From: Anaerolineales bacterium UBA3940
GTDB lineage: Bacteria; Chloroflexota; Anaerolineae; Aggregatilineales; UBA3940
Reading direction: 5' to 3'
NCBI GenBank assembly: GCA_002385675.1
Contig: DGDY01000033.1
Coordinates: forward strand, 1-14,377
DNA length: 14,377 nucleotides
The notes under the pieces were generated by a model. It was given only the letters and a program-made list of their open reading frames with translations, was not told the DNA's origin and ran no database searches. The position numbers and the translations under genes were made by a program. Of the stretch, positions 14,327-14,377 are shown piece by piece; positions within the stretch are counted from its first letter, which is position 1; each line of letters opens with the position of its first letter.

Positions 14327-14377
14327 CTGTCTCTTATACACATCTTACGCTTCCGACGCAGAGGCTACGGTAGATCT
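14327..14377. other. Sequencing adapter read-through at the right contig end
   Basis: Positions 14327-14345 are CTGTCTCTTATACACATCT, the exact complement of the Tn5 mosaic end. The next 14 bases match the Nextera read-1 adapter at 11 of 14 places. They are followed by an index-like octamer and GTAGATCT, part of the P5 side. The mismatches look like low-quality read ends. This is not genomic DNA. Confidence 0.97.

Overview
This is a short, GC-rich bacterial contig of ten genes, two of them cut by the contig ends. Both ends carry Nextera/Tn5 sequencing-adapter sequence (12-30 and 14327-14377), so real genomic DNA runs only from about 31 to 14326. No rRNA, tRNA, CRISPR array, insertion sequence or phage gene is visible. 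The gene content is a MecA-N-type lipoprotein PBP, a ChlI/ChlD-type chelatase with a Cys-rich insert, a LysN-like aminotransferase, an MGDG-synthase-like glycosyltransferase, PPDK and a DegV protein. Together these fit a Chloroflexota (Anaerolineae-like) bacterium best. That assignment is an inference from family resemblance and was not tested.

Left part (31-3701): a truncated ECF sigma factor and an orphan NarL/LiaR-type response regulator lie on the minus strand. Diverging from them on the plus strand is a class B penicillin-binding lipoprotein with a clear sigma70-type promoter. A strong symmetric hairpin separates the PBP from the convergent minus-strand block.

Minus-strand block (3797-8740), in transcription order: a GH1 beta-glycosidase, a PLP aminotransferase, then, from its own promoter, a chlD-type chelatase gene. 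The chlD gene is the highlight of the window. Its AAA+ (ChlI-like) half ends at a stop codon just after a run of nine A residues. The linker and VWA half continue, fully open, in the -1 frame. A single -1 slip (or one extra A in the transcript) would give a 683-residue ChlD, while normal decoding gives a 368-residue ChlI-like protein. One gene could therefore supply both small and medium chelatase subunits. Programmed frameshifting of this kind has been described for chlD in cobalamin producers.

Right part (8884-14326), all plus strand: a GT28/MGDG-synthase-like glycosyltransferase; ppdK (pyruvate phosphate dikinase) with its own promoter, a potentially folded leader of about 135 nt and a textbook terminator; a DegV/FakB-like fatty-acid-binding protein with its own promoter; and the first 65 codons of a GT2 glycosyltransferase that runs into adapter sequence. 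Apart from the two halves of chlD, the genes look like separate transcription units of envelope, lipid, cofactor and central-carbon metabolism and do not form one pathway.
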